From positions 1-6,774 of the forward strand of contig PDSN01000052.1 of assembly GCA_002748505.1 (NCBI GenBank): a stretch of DNA of 6,774 nt, given 5' to 3'. Of this stretch, positions 1-5,742 are shown in pieces. Source of the DNA: Gammaproteobacteria bacterium (GTDB lineage Bacteria; Pseudomonadota; Gammaproteobacteria; Pseudomonadales; Halieaceae). The notes beneath the pieces were generated by a model, which saw only the letters and a list, made by a program, of their open reading frames with translations, searched no databases and had not been told where the DNA came from. How positions within the stretch are numbered: the stretch's first letter is position 1; every line of letters starts with the position of its first letter. Position numbers and translations under genes: made by a program.

Positions 1-1
1 G

Positions 2-130
2 GGAGCGCCCACGAACTCTGCAATGTTCCTTGGGGATGCGGGCATCCCATCAAAAGCCGCCCTGAAAGCCCATGCTCGTGAGAGTGTCAGGATATTCTTC
101 GCGGCTTTTGCGAATGCTGCTCGAACCTAA
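2..130 (+). CDS. 3' end of a gene entering from the left; product uncertain, possibly TetR-like regulator
   Basis: Reading frame 2 is open from the window edge to a TAA at 128-130, giving 42 residues. The last part, with segments such as SKAALKAHARESV and RIFFAAFANAA, reads like an amphipathic C-terminal helix. Many TetR/AcrR regulators end in a helix of this kind, but that resemblance is weak and no DNA-binding domain lies in the window. The other two + frames are less protein-like. The fragment contains a short palindrome (GGGATGC at 33-39, GCATCCC at 42-48) that may be accidental. The repeat-containing spacer begins immediately after the stop. I am moderately sure that it is coding and unsure of the family. 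Confidence 0.45.
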   Translation, partial: GAPTNSAMFLGDAGIPSKAALKAHARESVRIFFAAFANAART

Positions 131-136
131 TGAGGT

Positions 137-153
137 AAAGGGGACGGAGGGAT
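137..153 (+). repeat. GGGGACGGAGGG repeat, solitary copy
   Basis: These 17 bp (AAAGGGGACGGAGGGAT) are identical to 177-193, forty bases further on. This copy has no inverted partner beside it. The bases between the copies are rich in GAGGTA and GGTA words, so the stretch looks like a partly duplicated or decayed repeat unit. Confidence 0.75.
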
Positions 154-176
154 GAGGTAGGTAAAGGGTAGGTAAT

Positions 177-219
177 AAAGGGGACGGAGGGATTATTTTT
201 TAATCCCTCCGTCCCCTTT
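177..219 (+). repeat. Perfect 19-bp inverted repeat (REP/BIME-like hairpin)
   Basis: Bases 177-195 are exactly complementary to 201-219, leaving a loop of five T. The arm contains GGGGACGGAGGG, the same word as the copy at 137-153. Palindromic intergenic repeats of this shape are typical of REP elements, which in gammaproteobacteria can be mobilised by IS200-like Y1 transposases (RAYTs). No such transposase is in the window, so assignment to that class is inference. The structure itself is certain. Confidence 0.8.
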
Positions 220-230
220 TTGCCCTTTTT
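177..230 (+). terminator. Possible intrinsic terminator formed by the repeat hairpin
   Basis: The 19-bp GC-rich stem is followed on the + strand by T217-T221 and a second T run at 226-230. Part of the first run pairs with the A bases at the foot of the stem. It lies 46 bp after the stop of the gene fragment at 2-130 and could end that transcript. It may equally be only a repeat element with incidental terminator shape. Confidence 0.4.
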
Positions 231-675
231 GCGTGACGCCTTATTCGGCGACACAACACAATAGACTCAATACATCACGAGTAAAATCCCGTGCTTGTTT
301 TGGCATCAGGTAGTTGCGGATGGTAGCGATACCATGACCTGCTAATGCTTAATATTGGGCGCCCCGTTAGGCACAAGCATACTACACAACAACAGCAAGC
401 CGTGACAAGCAGGACAGTAAGCAAGCAAAGCCACTTGCGGACAGTACCTGCCGGCGTATCGCAAGCGGCCGTGGCTGCGGATGAACGCGGGCTCCTCGGC
501 TGACAGTTGTGCGGAAGGCGCTGCGATGCCTCGGCGGGATCAAACACTGCCAACTAAAACCTCCCAGCTAAAGCCTTGCAACTACTGCGCTTCCACCAAC
601 ACCGAAAACTGGGTACTATTGAACAAGTTTGTGCACCCACAATGTGCGCGGGTTGAAAACATAGCGAATAATAAC

Positions 676-679
676 GAGG
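676..679 (+). promoter_or_regulatory. Ribosome binding site deciding the WS/DGAT start
   Basis: GAGG stands 5 nt before the ATG at 685-687. The protein from that ATG begins with the family's usual N-terminus, whereas the in-frame ATG at 481 would add 68 residues of non-family sequence. Confidence 0.6.
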
Positions 680-684
680 CCACC

Positions 685-2274
685 ATGAAAAAACTCTCGA
701 TGATCGACAAAGGCTTTTTGCTGGGCGAAAGCCGGGAAATGCCCATGCATGTCGGCGGTGTCAGTTTGTATACCCTGCCAGATGGCGCAGACGAACAGGA
801 GTTTTTAGCGACTCTTGCAGCCAATGTGCATGAGGCCAAGGTGCTAATGCCGCCTTTTGGGGACCGTTTGAAAGTCGGCCCCCTTGGTTTGATGGGTACA
901 GCCTATTGGGAACCCGACCCCGCGTTTGATATGGATTACCACGTGCGCCACTCGGCGCTACCGAAGCCGGGTCGTTATCGCGAGTTATTTGCCCTGGTGT
1001 CGCGTCTGCACAGCTCCTTACTTGAGCGCACTCGGCCGCTGTGGGAGATGCATATCATTGAAGGTTTGGAAAATCGCCAGTTTGCGATCTACAGCAAAAC
1101 CCACCACGCTGCGGTTGACGGTGCTCGCTCAATTCATATTTCCCGGTCTATGTTGTCGGCAGATCCCAGCCACATTAACGCAGAATCGCCGATATCTAAA
1201 ACCTCCTGGGATCGCTACAAAGCCTCTGTAAAGATGGGGCACAAAGCCCATTACAGCGACTCAGAACTGCGCAACGTGGCGGATATGCTGAAATCCAGCT
1301 TTGACAGCAGCGCCAATATCTTTCACGCTCTGAAAGGATTTACCAAAGCCTGGTCGGGCCAAGACCGCCAGCTCAACTTCCCGCACCTTAAGGTGCCTCG
1401 CACCAGCATCAACGGCAACATCGACAGCACGCGTCGCTTCGTTGCCCAGTCCTGGGAGTTCGCACGCGTCAAAAAAGTGGCCGAAGCCTTAGGCGGCACA
1501 TTTAATGACACCGTACTGGCCATGTGCGCCGGTGCCATACGCAATTACTTAATCAACTACAGCGAACTGCCGGAGCGCTCCCTCAAGGCCATGGTGCCGG
1601 TGTCCCTGCGTGAAGAAGGCGACGTGGACGCGGGCAATGCGGTGGCGGCGATCAGCGCCAATCTGGCCACCGATATTGCCGACCCCAGCGATCGATTTCA
1701 CGCCATTGTCGATTCGGTGTTGGCAGGCAAAGACTATTACCGCAGCATGTCGGCGCGAGAAATTGAAATGGTTTCCCTGCTCATGCAAGCGCCCTCGATG
1801 ATACTGGTACCCCTGGGTTTAATACCGCGTCTCCCCCCGTATAACCTGACGATCTCCAATATTCCCGGTATACGCCAAACCATGTACTGGAATGGCGCGC
1901 GCATGGATGGCTCCTACCCCATGTCGATTGTGGCGCACAGCATGGCAATGAACATCACCCTGGTAACTTACGACAAAAACGTGGACTTTGGCATTCTCGC
2001 CTGTCGACGCAACGTGCCGCATGTACAACGCATGATCGACTATATGGAAGACGCGCTGCAGGAACTCGAAGAGGTTGCAGGCTTCCGGGAACGCCCAAGC
2101 CGAAAGCGTCGGTCGGCAGCTGCGAAACCAAAAGCAAAAGTCACGGCAGGGACAAAAACAAAAGCCAAAGCAAAATCTAAAGCCAGGGCAAAACCTAAAG
2201 CAACGGCTAGGCCTAAGGCAACGGTAAAAGCAAAGGCAAAAACCAAGGCGAAAACAAGGGCGAAACGGTCTTAG
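685..2274 (+). CDS. Wax ester synthase / acyl-CoA:diacylglycerol acyltransferase (WS/DGAT family) with lysine-rich tail
   Basis: 529 residues from the chosen ATG. It transfers a fatty acyl group from acyl-CoA to a fatty alcohol or to diacylglycerol, making wax ester or triacylglycerol at the inner face of the membrane and on lipid inclusions. The N-terminus (LSMIDKGFLL, then PMHVGGV at 20-26) is typical. PLWEMH lies at 118-123. The catalytic motif HHAAVDG is at 140-146, with H141 the expected general base. The C-terminal half has MVPVSLR (303-309), FNDTVLA (273-279) and the NLTISNIPG block (387-395). Members such as AtfA are about 460 residues; the extra length here is a basic tail from about 470 that is almost entirely K, A, R, T and P. 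The gene stands alone and converges on rhlE. Whether wax ester or triacylglycerol is the main product cannot be read from sequence. Confidence 0.93.
   Translation: MKKLSMIDKGFLLGESREMPMHVGGVSLYTLPDGADEQEFLATLAANVHEAKVLMPPFGDRLKVGPLGLMGTAYWEPDPAFDMDYHVRHSALPKPGRYRELFALVSRLHSSLLERTRPLWEMHIIEGLENRQFAIYSKTHHAAVDGARSIHISRSMLSADPSHINAESPISKTSWDRYKASVKMGHKAHYSDSELRNVADMLKSSFDSSANIFHALKGFTKAWSGQDRQLNFPHLKVPRTSINGNIDSTRRFVAQSWEFARVKKVAEALGGTFNDTVLAMCAGAIRNYLINYSELPERSLKAMVPVSLREEGDVDAGNAVAAISANLATDIADPSDRFHAIVDSVLAGKDYYRSMSAREIEMVSLLMQAPSMILVPLGLIPRLPPYNLTISNIPGIRQTMYWNGARMDGSYPMSIVAHSMAMNITLVTYDKNVDFGILACRRNVPHVQRMIDYMEDALQELEEVAGFRERPSRKRRSAAAKPKAKVTAGTKTKAKAKSKARAKPKATARPKATVKAKAKTKAKTRAKRS
2125..2271 (+). 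repeat. Low-complexity AAR-GCN codon repeat encoding the basic tail of the WS/DGAT
   Basis: This stretch is an imperfect array of AAA/AAG (Lys) codons alternating with GCN, ACN or CCN codons. The last 49 residues contain 17 Lys, 4 Arg and 13 Ala and no Asp or Glu. Such arrays change length by replication slippage. The composition recalls the histone-H1-like tail of the PHA granule protein PhaF, which binds DNA; that parallel is inference. Confidence 0.8.
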
Positions 2275-2291
2275 CGCTTTGCTTTGCTCCC

Positions 2292-3584
2292 TCACCCCCT
2301 GGCGGAAGGTGCCCGGCGGCGTCTGTTGTTTTTCGCGCCGGGTTTACCCGTATTAGGCCGGTGCGCACCGGGCTTTTTAGCCGGTGCTTTTCGACGCGGT
2401 TTGGTCGAGGGCTTATGCGTTTTTAGTGGTGCCTTACTTGCGGGCACTTCGTGCTCTGGCTCAAAACCGCCGATATATTCTCTGGGAATCTGCTTGCCAA
2501 TAAGGCGCTCAACGGCCTGCAATTGTTTGATTTCATCGGCGCTCACCAGAGAATACGCCTGCCCGGATGCCCCCGCTCTGCCGGTGCGACCAATACGGTG
2601 CACATAGTCTTCGGGCACATTGGGTAAATCGACATTCACCACCTGCGGCAGTTGCACAATATCGAGGCCGCGTGCGGCGATGTCGGTGGCGACAAGCACG
2701 CGAATGCTGCCCTCTTTGAAACCTGCCAAGGCCTGGGTTCTGGCGTTTTGGCTTTTGTTGCCGTGAATTGCCGCCGCTTTAATGCCCGCTTTTTCCAGCT
2801 GCTGAGCGAGGCGGTTTGCGCCGTGTTTGGTACGCGAAAACACCAGCACCTGCTGCCAGTTGTTTTCTTTCACCAGATGAATGAGCAGCGCTGCCTTGCG
2901 TTTTTTATCAACCGGATGCAAATGCTGCTGCACGCGCTCGGCGGTGGTGTTTGGCGGCGCCACTTCAACGCTGATGGGCTTGTGCAAAATGCCTTCGGCC
3001 AGTTTGCGAATCTCCGGCGCGAAGGTGGCGGAGAACATGAGGTTTTGCCGTTTTTGCGGCAGCAGTTGCAAAATGCGGCGAATGTCGTGAATAAAACCCA
3101 TGTCGAGCATGCGATCAGCTTCATCGAGCACCAGAATTTCCAGGTCATCAAAATGCAAAGCGCCCTGGCCGTGCAAATCCAGCAAACGCCCAGGCGTTGC
3201 CACCAGGATATCGACGCCTTTGCTGAGCTGACGCATTTGCGGGTTGATGTTGACACCGCCAAACACCACCGCCGAACGCAGGGGCAGGTGTTTGCCGTAA
3301 ACGCTGACGCTATCGCCTACCTGGGCAGCAAGTTCTCGCGTTGGCGTCAATACCAGTGCGCGCACGGCCTTAATCTGCGCGCTTTGACCGCTGTTTAAGC
3401 GCTGTAACAACGGCAGGGTAAAACCTGCAGTTTTGCCGGTGCCGGTTTGAGCGGCGGCCATGATATCGCGCCCCTGCAAAATGGGTGGAATGGCTTTTAC
3501 CTGAATAGGTGAAGGTGCGCTATAGCCTTTGCCCGCCACCGCGCGCAATAGCTCGCTGGACAGACCCAGTTGATCAAAATTCAT
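2292..3584 (-). CDS. rhlE: DEAD-box ATP-dependent RNA helicase RhlE
   Basis: 430 residues. ATP-dependent RNA helicase of the cytoplasm; RhlE proteins act in ribosome assembly and RNA turnover. All family motifs are present in order: Q motif with SPIQ (25-28), Walker A AQTGTGKT (45-52), PTRELA (81-86), TPGR (130-133), DEAD (154-157), SAT (185-187), LVFSRTK (247-253), ATDIAARGLD (299-308) and HRIGRTGRAG (329-338). The opening MNFDQLGLSSELLRAV and the GFIHDIRR block match RhlE rather than DbpA, SrmB or DeaD. The tail from about 381 is basic and disordered, ending in RRRR plus a short run, as is usual for RNA-binding tails of this family. The start at 3584 is preferred over an in-frame ATG at 3641 because it has a GGAG site 6 nt upstream and because 3641 lies inside the -10 box of the gene's promoter. 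Its stop is 17 bp from that of the converging WS/DGAT gene. Confidence 0.96.
   Translation of the reverse strand: MNFDQLGLSSELLRAVAGKGYSAPSPIQVKAIPPILQGRDIMAAAQTGTGKTAGFTLPLLQRLNSGQSAQIKAVRALVLTPTRELAAQVGDSVSVYGKHLPLRSAVVFGGVNINPQMRQLSKGVDILVATPGRLLDLHGQGALHFDDLEILVLDEADRMLDMGFIHDIRRILQLLPQKRQNLMFSATFAPEIRKLAEGILHKPISVEVAPPNTTAERVQQHLHPVDKKRKAALLIHLVKENNWQQVLVFSRTKHGANRLAQQLEKAGIKAAAIHGNKSQNARTQALAGFKEGSIRVLVATDIAARGLDIVQLPQVVNVDLPNVPEDYVHRIGRTGRAGASGQAYSLVSADEIKQLQAVERLIGKQIPREYIGGFEPEHEVPASKAPLKTHKPSTKPRRKAPAKKPGAHRPNTGKPGAKNNRRRRAPSARG
2365..2391 (+). terminator. Possible terminator for the WS/DGAT transcript, inside the rhlE 3' end
   Basis: GCACCGG (2365-2371) pairs with CCGGTGC (2381-2387) and is followed by TTTT (2388-2391) on the + strand, about 90 bp past the WS/DGAT stop. 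A third copy, CCGGTGC at 2358-2364, makes 2358-2371 a 14-bp perfect palindrome that could compete. The sequence also codes for the RhlE tail, so it may be accidental. No better + strand terminator exists in the 17-bp gap between the genes. Confidence 0.35.
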
Positions 3585-3590
3585 GGAAAA

Positions 3591-3595
3591 CTCCG
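3591..3595 (-). promoter_or_regulatory. Ribosome binding site of rhlE
   Basis: On the minus strand CGGAG ends 6 nt before the ATG at 3584, which fixes that start against the upstream ATG at 3641. Confidence 0.7.
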
Positions 3596-3639
3596 AAAGC
3601 GGCGCCGCAAAGAAGAATGCCGACGCGAAAGAAGGCGCC

Positions 3640-3667
3640 ACTATACGCGAAGTCTTTAGGCAGTCAA
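3640..3667 (-). promoter_or_regulatory. Sigma70-like promoter of rhlE
   Basis: On the minus strand TTGACT (3667-3662) is followed after 16 bp by TATAGT (3645-3640), each matching five of six consensus bases. Transcription would start near 3633, giving a leader of about 50 nt. The bases just after the -10 box are GGCGCC, a GC-rich discriminator of the kind found at promoters repressed by ppGpp/DksA. The -35 box starts only a few bases beyond the gabD stop, so rhlE need not depend on gabD transcription. Confidence 0.7.
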
Positions 3668-3671
3668 CAGC

Positions 3672-5120
3672 TTATATACCACCAAGGCAGAGATATTTAA
3701 TGTCCAGGTAGTCATCGATACCGTATTTAGAACCCTCGCGCCCCGAACCGGATTCCTTAACACCGCCAAAGGGGGCCGCGGCATTGGATAGAATACCTTC
3801 GTTAATACCCACCATGCCGTACTCCAGCGCTTCACTCACCCGAAACACTCTGGAAATATCCTGCGTGTAGAAATAGGCGGCGAGGCCATATTGCGTATTG
3901 TTGGCCATAGCCACTGCCTCGCTCTCTTTCTCAAAGCGAAACACCGTTGCCACCGGGCCAAATATTTCTTCATGAAAAATTCGCATATCCGGGGTGAGAT
4001 CCGCAAGCACGGTGGGCTGGTAAAAACACGCGCCCAGTTCAGAGGGGGCACCGCCCAGTAACAGCTTGCCACCGCTGTCTATAGTTTCCTGCACCAGCGC
4101 ATGCACAGTTTCAAGCGCCCCTGGATTGATCATCGGTCCGTGACTGCTGGATTCATCCAGCCCGTCACCCAAACTGAATTGCGCCACTTTTTCTGTCAGC
4201 TTTTTCACGAAGGCGTCGTAAATGCCGCTTTGCACCAGCAGGCGATTACTGCAGACACAGGTCTGGCCAGAGTTGCGGTATTTCGACGCCAGCGCACCCT
4301 CCACGGCGGCATCGAGATCGGCATCGTCAAACACGATAAACGGCGCATTGCCGCCCAGCTCCATAGAGGTGCGTTTACAGGTGGTGGCGCACTGGGCGAG
4401 CAGGGCTTTGCCCACCGCCGTTGAGCCGGTAAACGTGACTTTGCGTATATCTTCGTGCTCGGTTAAACGCTTGCCCACCGCTTTTGAGTCGCTGCTTATC
4501 ACCACATTAAACACCCCAGCGGGAATACCCGCTTCCTTGGCGAGCACGCACAATGCCAGAGCCGAAAGCGGCGTTTCCCTGGCTGGCTTGCACACCATGG
4601 TACAACCCGCCGCGAGCGCGGGCGCGACCTTGCGGGCAATCATGGCATTGGGGAAATTCCACGGCGTAATGGCCGCCACCACACCCACGGGCTGTTTAAT
4701 CACCAGCAGGCGCTTGTCACTGCTGGGTGGCGCAATGATATCGCCATCAATGCGTCTGGCCTCTTCTGAAAACCATTCGATATAGCTCGCACCGTAAGCG
4801 ATTTCGCCTTTGGCCTCCGCCAGCGGCTTGCCCTGCTCCAGAGTTAAAATGCGCGCCAGATCATCCTGATTCGCCATCACAAGTTCAAACCAACGGCGCA
4901 GCAAGCGTGCTCGTTCGCCGGCAGTGGTGCCCTGCCAGGCTTTTTGCGCCCGCCTGGCAGCGGCAATTGCAGCGTCAACCTGGGCGAGCTTTGCGTCGGC
5001 CACCTGCGCCAACACCTCACCGGTGGCGGGATTGTACACATCGATTAGTGCACCGCCGTCTTGCCATTCGCCGTTAATAAACAGCCGTGTCGCCAGTAAA
5101 TCATCGCGCGATAGTTGCAT
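3672..5120 (-). CDS. gabD: Succinate-semialdehyde dehydrogenase (NADP+), GabD type
   Basis: 482 residues, the same length as E. coli GabD, and the key residues fall at the same numbers. It oxidises succinate semialdehyde to succinate, the last step of GABA breakdown, in the cytoplasm. Visible in order: PWNF with N155, the cofactor-site lysine in CKPA (K178), the Rossmann-fold loop TGSTAVGK (231-238), the general base E254 in MELGGNAP, the nucleophile C288 in GQTCVC with a second cysteine two residues on, and EEIFGP (384-389). The paired cysteines resemble the redox switch described for SSADH enzymes. The start at 5120 has GAGG 8 nt upstream; an in-frame start at 5153 would only add 11 residues. 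No gabT, gabP or davT lies in the window, so a role in glutarate-semialdehyde or another aldehyde pathway cannot be excluded. Confidence 0.92.
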   Translation of the reverse strand: MQLSRDDLLATRLFINGEWQDGGALIDVYNPATGEVLAQVADAKLAQVDAAIAAARRAQKAWQGTTAGERARLLRRWFELVMANQDDLARILTLEQGKPLAEAKGEIAYGASYIEWFSEEARRIDGDIIAPPSSDKRLLVIKQPVGVVAAITPWNFPNAMIARKVAPALAAGCTMVCKPARETPLSALALCVLAKEAGIPAGVFNVVISSDSKAVGKRLTEHEDIRKVTFTGSTAVGKALLAQCATTCKRTSMELGGNAPFIVFDDADLDAAVEGALASKYRNSGQTCVCSNRLLVQSGIYDAFVKKLTEKVAQFSLGDGLDESSSHGPMINPGALETVHALVQETIDSGGKLLLGGAPSELGACFYQPTVLADLTPDMRIFHEEIFGPVATVFRFEKESEAVAMANNTQYGLAAYFYTQDISRVFRVSEALEYGMVGINEGILSNAAAPFGGVKESGSGREGSKYGIDDYLDIKYLCLGGI

Positions 5121-5128
5121 GGACTTTT

Positions 5129-5132
5129 CCTC
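5129..5132 (-). promoter_or_regulatory. Ribosome binding site of gabD
   Basis: On the minus strand GAGG, part of GAGGAAAAG, lies 8 nt before the ATG at 5120. It supports the 482-residue form. Confidence 0.6.
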
Positions 5133-5165
5133 GAGCCTGTCTGATACAAACACACTAACTCAGAT

Positions 5166-5174
5166 ATTTTACCA
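5166..5174 (-). promoter_or_regulatory. Candidate extended -10 promoter of gabD
   Basis: On the minus strand TGG-TAAAAT matches the extended -10 pattern (TGnTAnnnT). A start near 5159 would give gabD a leader of about 40 nt. There is no good -35 box at the right distance. Confidence 0.3.
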
Positions 5175-5205
5175 GTACGGCGACCATTCATCTATTGTTT
5201 AATAA

Positions 5206-5218
5206 TATCAATGAGTTA
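5206..5218 (+). promoter_or_regulatory. IHF consensus match in repeat A1
   Basis: TATCAATGAGTTA fits WATCAANNNNTTR at every defined position. Such a match is expected about once in 65,000 positions at equal base use. It overlaps the candidate gabD -10 box at 5215-5220. Confidence 0.4.
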
Positions 5219-5243
5219 TACCAAAAACCCCAAAAAGCACCAA
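5215..5243 (-). promoter_or_regulatory. Candidate sigma70 promoter of gabD within repeat A1
   Basis: On the minus strand TTGGTG (5243-5238) is followed after 17 bp by TATAAC (5220-5215). The -10 box is good (five of six) and the -35 box weak (three of six). A start near 5208 would give a leader of about 88 nt. The matching place in repeat A2 does not keep a good -10 box. Confidence 0.35.
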
Positions 5244-5304
5244 TGTGCAAATAGTGCCTAAATGGTTTTTCGAAAAAATTTCTTCGGGAAAGTGTTCACG
5301 ATAG

Positions 5305-5425
5305 CCCCGCAGGGGTGAGGCGCATGGACGCGCCGAATAAAAATGACTTCGAGGACGCTACAATTACATCCCTGTAAGCTCGTCTCGGCCATCCATGGCC
5401 TCGAATGCCCCGCCAGGCGCTCACC
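5305..5425. repeat. Nested palindromic intergenic element
   Basis: Several inverted repeats nest within about 120 bp: CCCC/GGGG around GCA (5305-5315); an outer GGTGAGGCGC (5314-5323) facing GCGCTCACC (5417-5425) with one bulged base; GGCGC/GCGCC (5319-5334); TTCGAGG (5348-5354) facing CCTCGAA (5399-5405); TTACA/TGTAA around TCCC (5364-5377); and GGCCAT/ATGGCC (5387-5400). Together they could fold into a cloverleaf. Words such as CCATGGATGG and TACAGGGATGTA recur in palindromic intergenic repeats of gammaproteobacteria, from memory, so this is probably one copy of a dispersed family. Confidence 0.6.
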
Positions 5426-5442
5426 GCACGGTGGCTTATCCG

Positions 5443-5524
5443 CTATTGTTTAATCAATATCAATGAGTTACGCAATAAATAGCCACAAAAACCAATGTGC
5501 TAACTGCGCCTATTTCGAAAAAAA
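5443..5524. repeat. Diverged direct repeat, right copy (A2)
   Basis: Partner of 5192-5278, about 250 bp away. It begins with the same CTATTGTTTAAT word, keeps the IHF-type site and ACCAATGTGC, and ends in TTTCGAAAAAAA. On the minus strand that last A run supplies the T tract of the terminator at 5518-5545. Confidence 0.75.
5458..5470 (+). promoter_or_regulatory. IHF consensus match in repeat A2
   Basis: TATCAATGAGTTA again fits WATCAANNNNTTR exactly. It is identical to the site in A1 although other parts of the repeat have diverged. Confidence 0.4.
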
Positions 5525-5545
5525 CGACGGGGCCAGCAGGCCCCG
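5518..5545 (-). terminator. Intrinsic terminator on the minus strand
   Basis: On the minus strand GGGGCC-TGCT-GGCCCC (5544-5529), with one more G-C pair at the base, is followed after four bases by seven T (5524-5518). It would stop transcripts from hutH, 250 bp upstream, or from the promoter at 5688-5716. Confidence 0.6.
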
Positions 5546-5681
5546 GAATTAAGCAAGATTATTATTGTTGGTGGATGTAGGGAATGTGGGTTCCGCTACG
5601 GTCGCTGCTTACCGCATCGCTTACCGCGCTGCCTGCAAAAAAACACAGTTTATTGCAACACAGTGCGATGCGTTATCTCCG
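5518..5681 (-). ncRNA. Candidate small RNA (or terminated leader) between hutH and gabD
   Basis: A good minus-strand promoter (5716-5688) predicts a start near 5681, and a strong terminator lies 136-163 nt downstream, giving a transcript of about 160 nt. Inside it, 5665-5672 and 5613-5620 form a perfect 8-bp inverted repeat (GCGATGCG/CGCATCGC). The last part before the terminator (about 5546-5570) is AU-rich and unstructured, as in Hfq-bound sRNAs. A C-rich stretch just before it (about 5571-5590) could pair with ribosome binding sites. No known RNA family was recognised. The alternative is a gabD leader cut short by attenuation. Confidence 0.35.
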
Positions 5682-5687
5682 CTTCCA

Positions 5688-5716
5688 ATTAGAGTGTATT
5701 TGCAGCTCAAGGTCAA
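5688..5716 (-). promoter_or_regulatory. Sigma70-like promoter downstream of hutH
   Basis: On the minus strand TTGACC (5716-5711), a 17-bp spacer and TCTAAT (5693-5688). Each box matches five of six consensus bases at the ideal distance. It is the best promoter in the hutH-gabD spacer, yet it is about 560 bp from gabD and has a terminator in between. Confidence 0.55.
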
Positions 5717-5742
5717 TCCCAAAACAGCAGAACCTGAGCTGC
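5702..5742. repeat. Inverted repeat overlapping the intergenic promoter
   Basis: GCAGCTCAAGGT (5702-5713) pairs with ACCTGAGCTGC (5732-5742), eleven pairs with one bulged A. It has no T tract on either strand, so it is not a terminator. It covers the -35 box and spacer of the promoter at 5688-5716 and could be a regulator site or a hairpin in the hutH 3' UTR. Confidence 0.45.

Larger units (their letters stand above)
131..684. other. Long intergenic spacer upstream of the WS/DGAT gene
   Basis: No convincing gene is present. The left part (131-221) carries the GGGGACGGAGGG repeats and hairpin listed separately. At 320-335 there is a small hairpin with stem ATGGTA/TACCAT and a GCGA (GNRA-type) loop. 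The frame of the WS/DGAT gene stays open back to an ATG at 481, but those 68 codons do not resemble the family. I found no strong sigma70 promoter for the WS/DGAT gene. The best pair, TTGGGC at 355-360 and CATACT at 378-383 with a 17-bp spacer, is poor and would leave a leader of about 300 nt. Confidence 0.5.
5192..5278. repeat. Diverged direct repeat, left copy (A1)
   Basis: This 87-bp block is the partner of 5443-5524. The first 27 bases match except for one indel, the word ACCAATGTGC is shared in the middle, and both copies end in TTTCGAAAAAA. The middle parts are diverged. The copy contains an exact IHF consensus site at 5206-5218 and a candidate minus-strand promoter. Confidence 0.75.

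Noticed and set aside
366..372. GTTAGGC, identical to an integron attC core site, beside the palindrome GGGCGCCC
   Set aside because: No matching RYYYAAC partner at attC distance, no cassette gene and no integrase; a 7-base word is likely by chance.
275..553. Minus-strand open frame of 92 codons with a Cys/Leu/Val-rich hydrophobic stretch
   Set aside because: It comes from a GCAA/ACAAC-rich spacer, has no ribosome binding site I can support and resembles no family; the hydrophobic run is a composition effect.
481..684. N-terminal extension of the WS/DGAT gene from the ATG at 481
   Set aside because: The 68 added residues do not resemble the family, while the ATG at 685 has GAGG at 5 nt and begins with the typical WS/DGAT N-terminus.
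1819..2295. Minus-strand frame rich in Cys, Phe and Arg opposite the WS/DGAT 3' end
   Set aside because: It is the complement of the Lys/Ala repeat codons; the + strand frame has all the conserved family motifs.
2652..3398. 248-codon + strand frame opposite rhlE
   Set aside because: The minus strand encodes a complete RhlE with every helicase motif in order; this frame has no family features.
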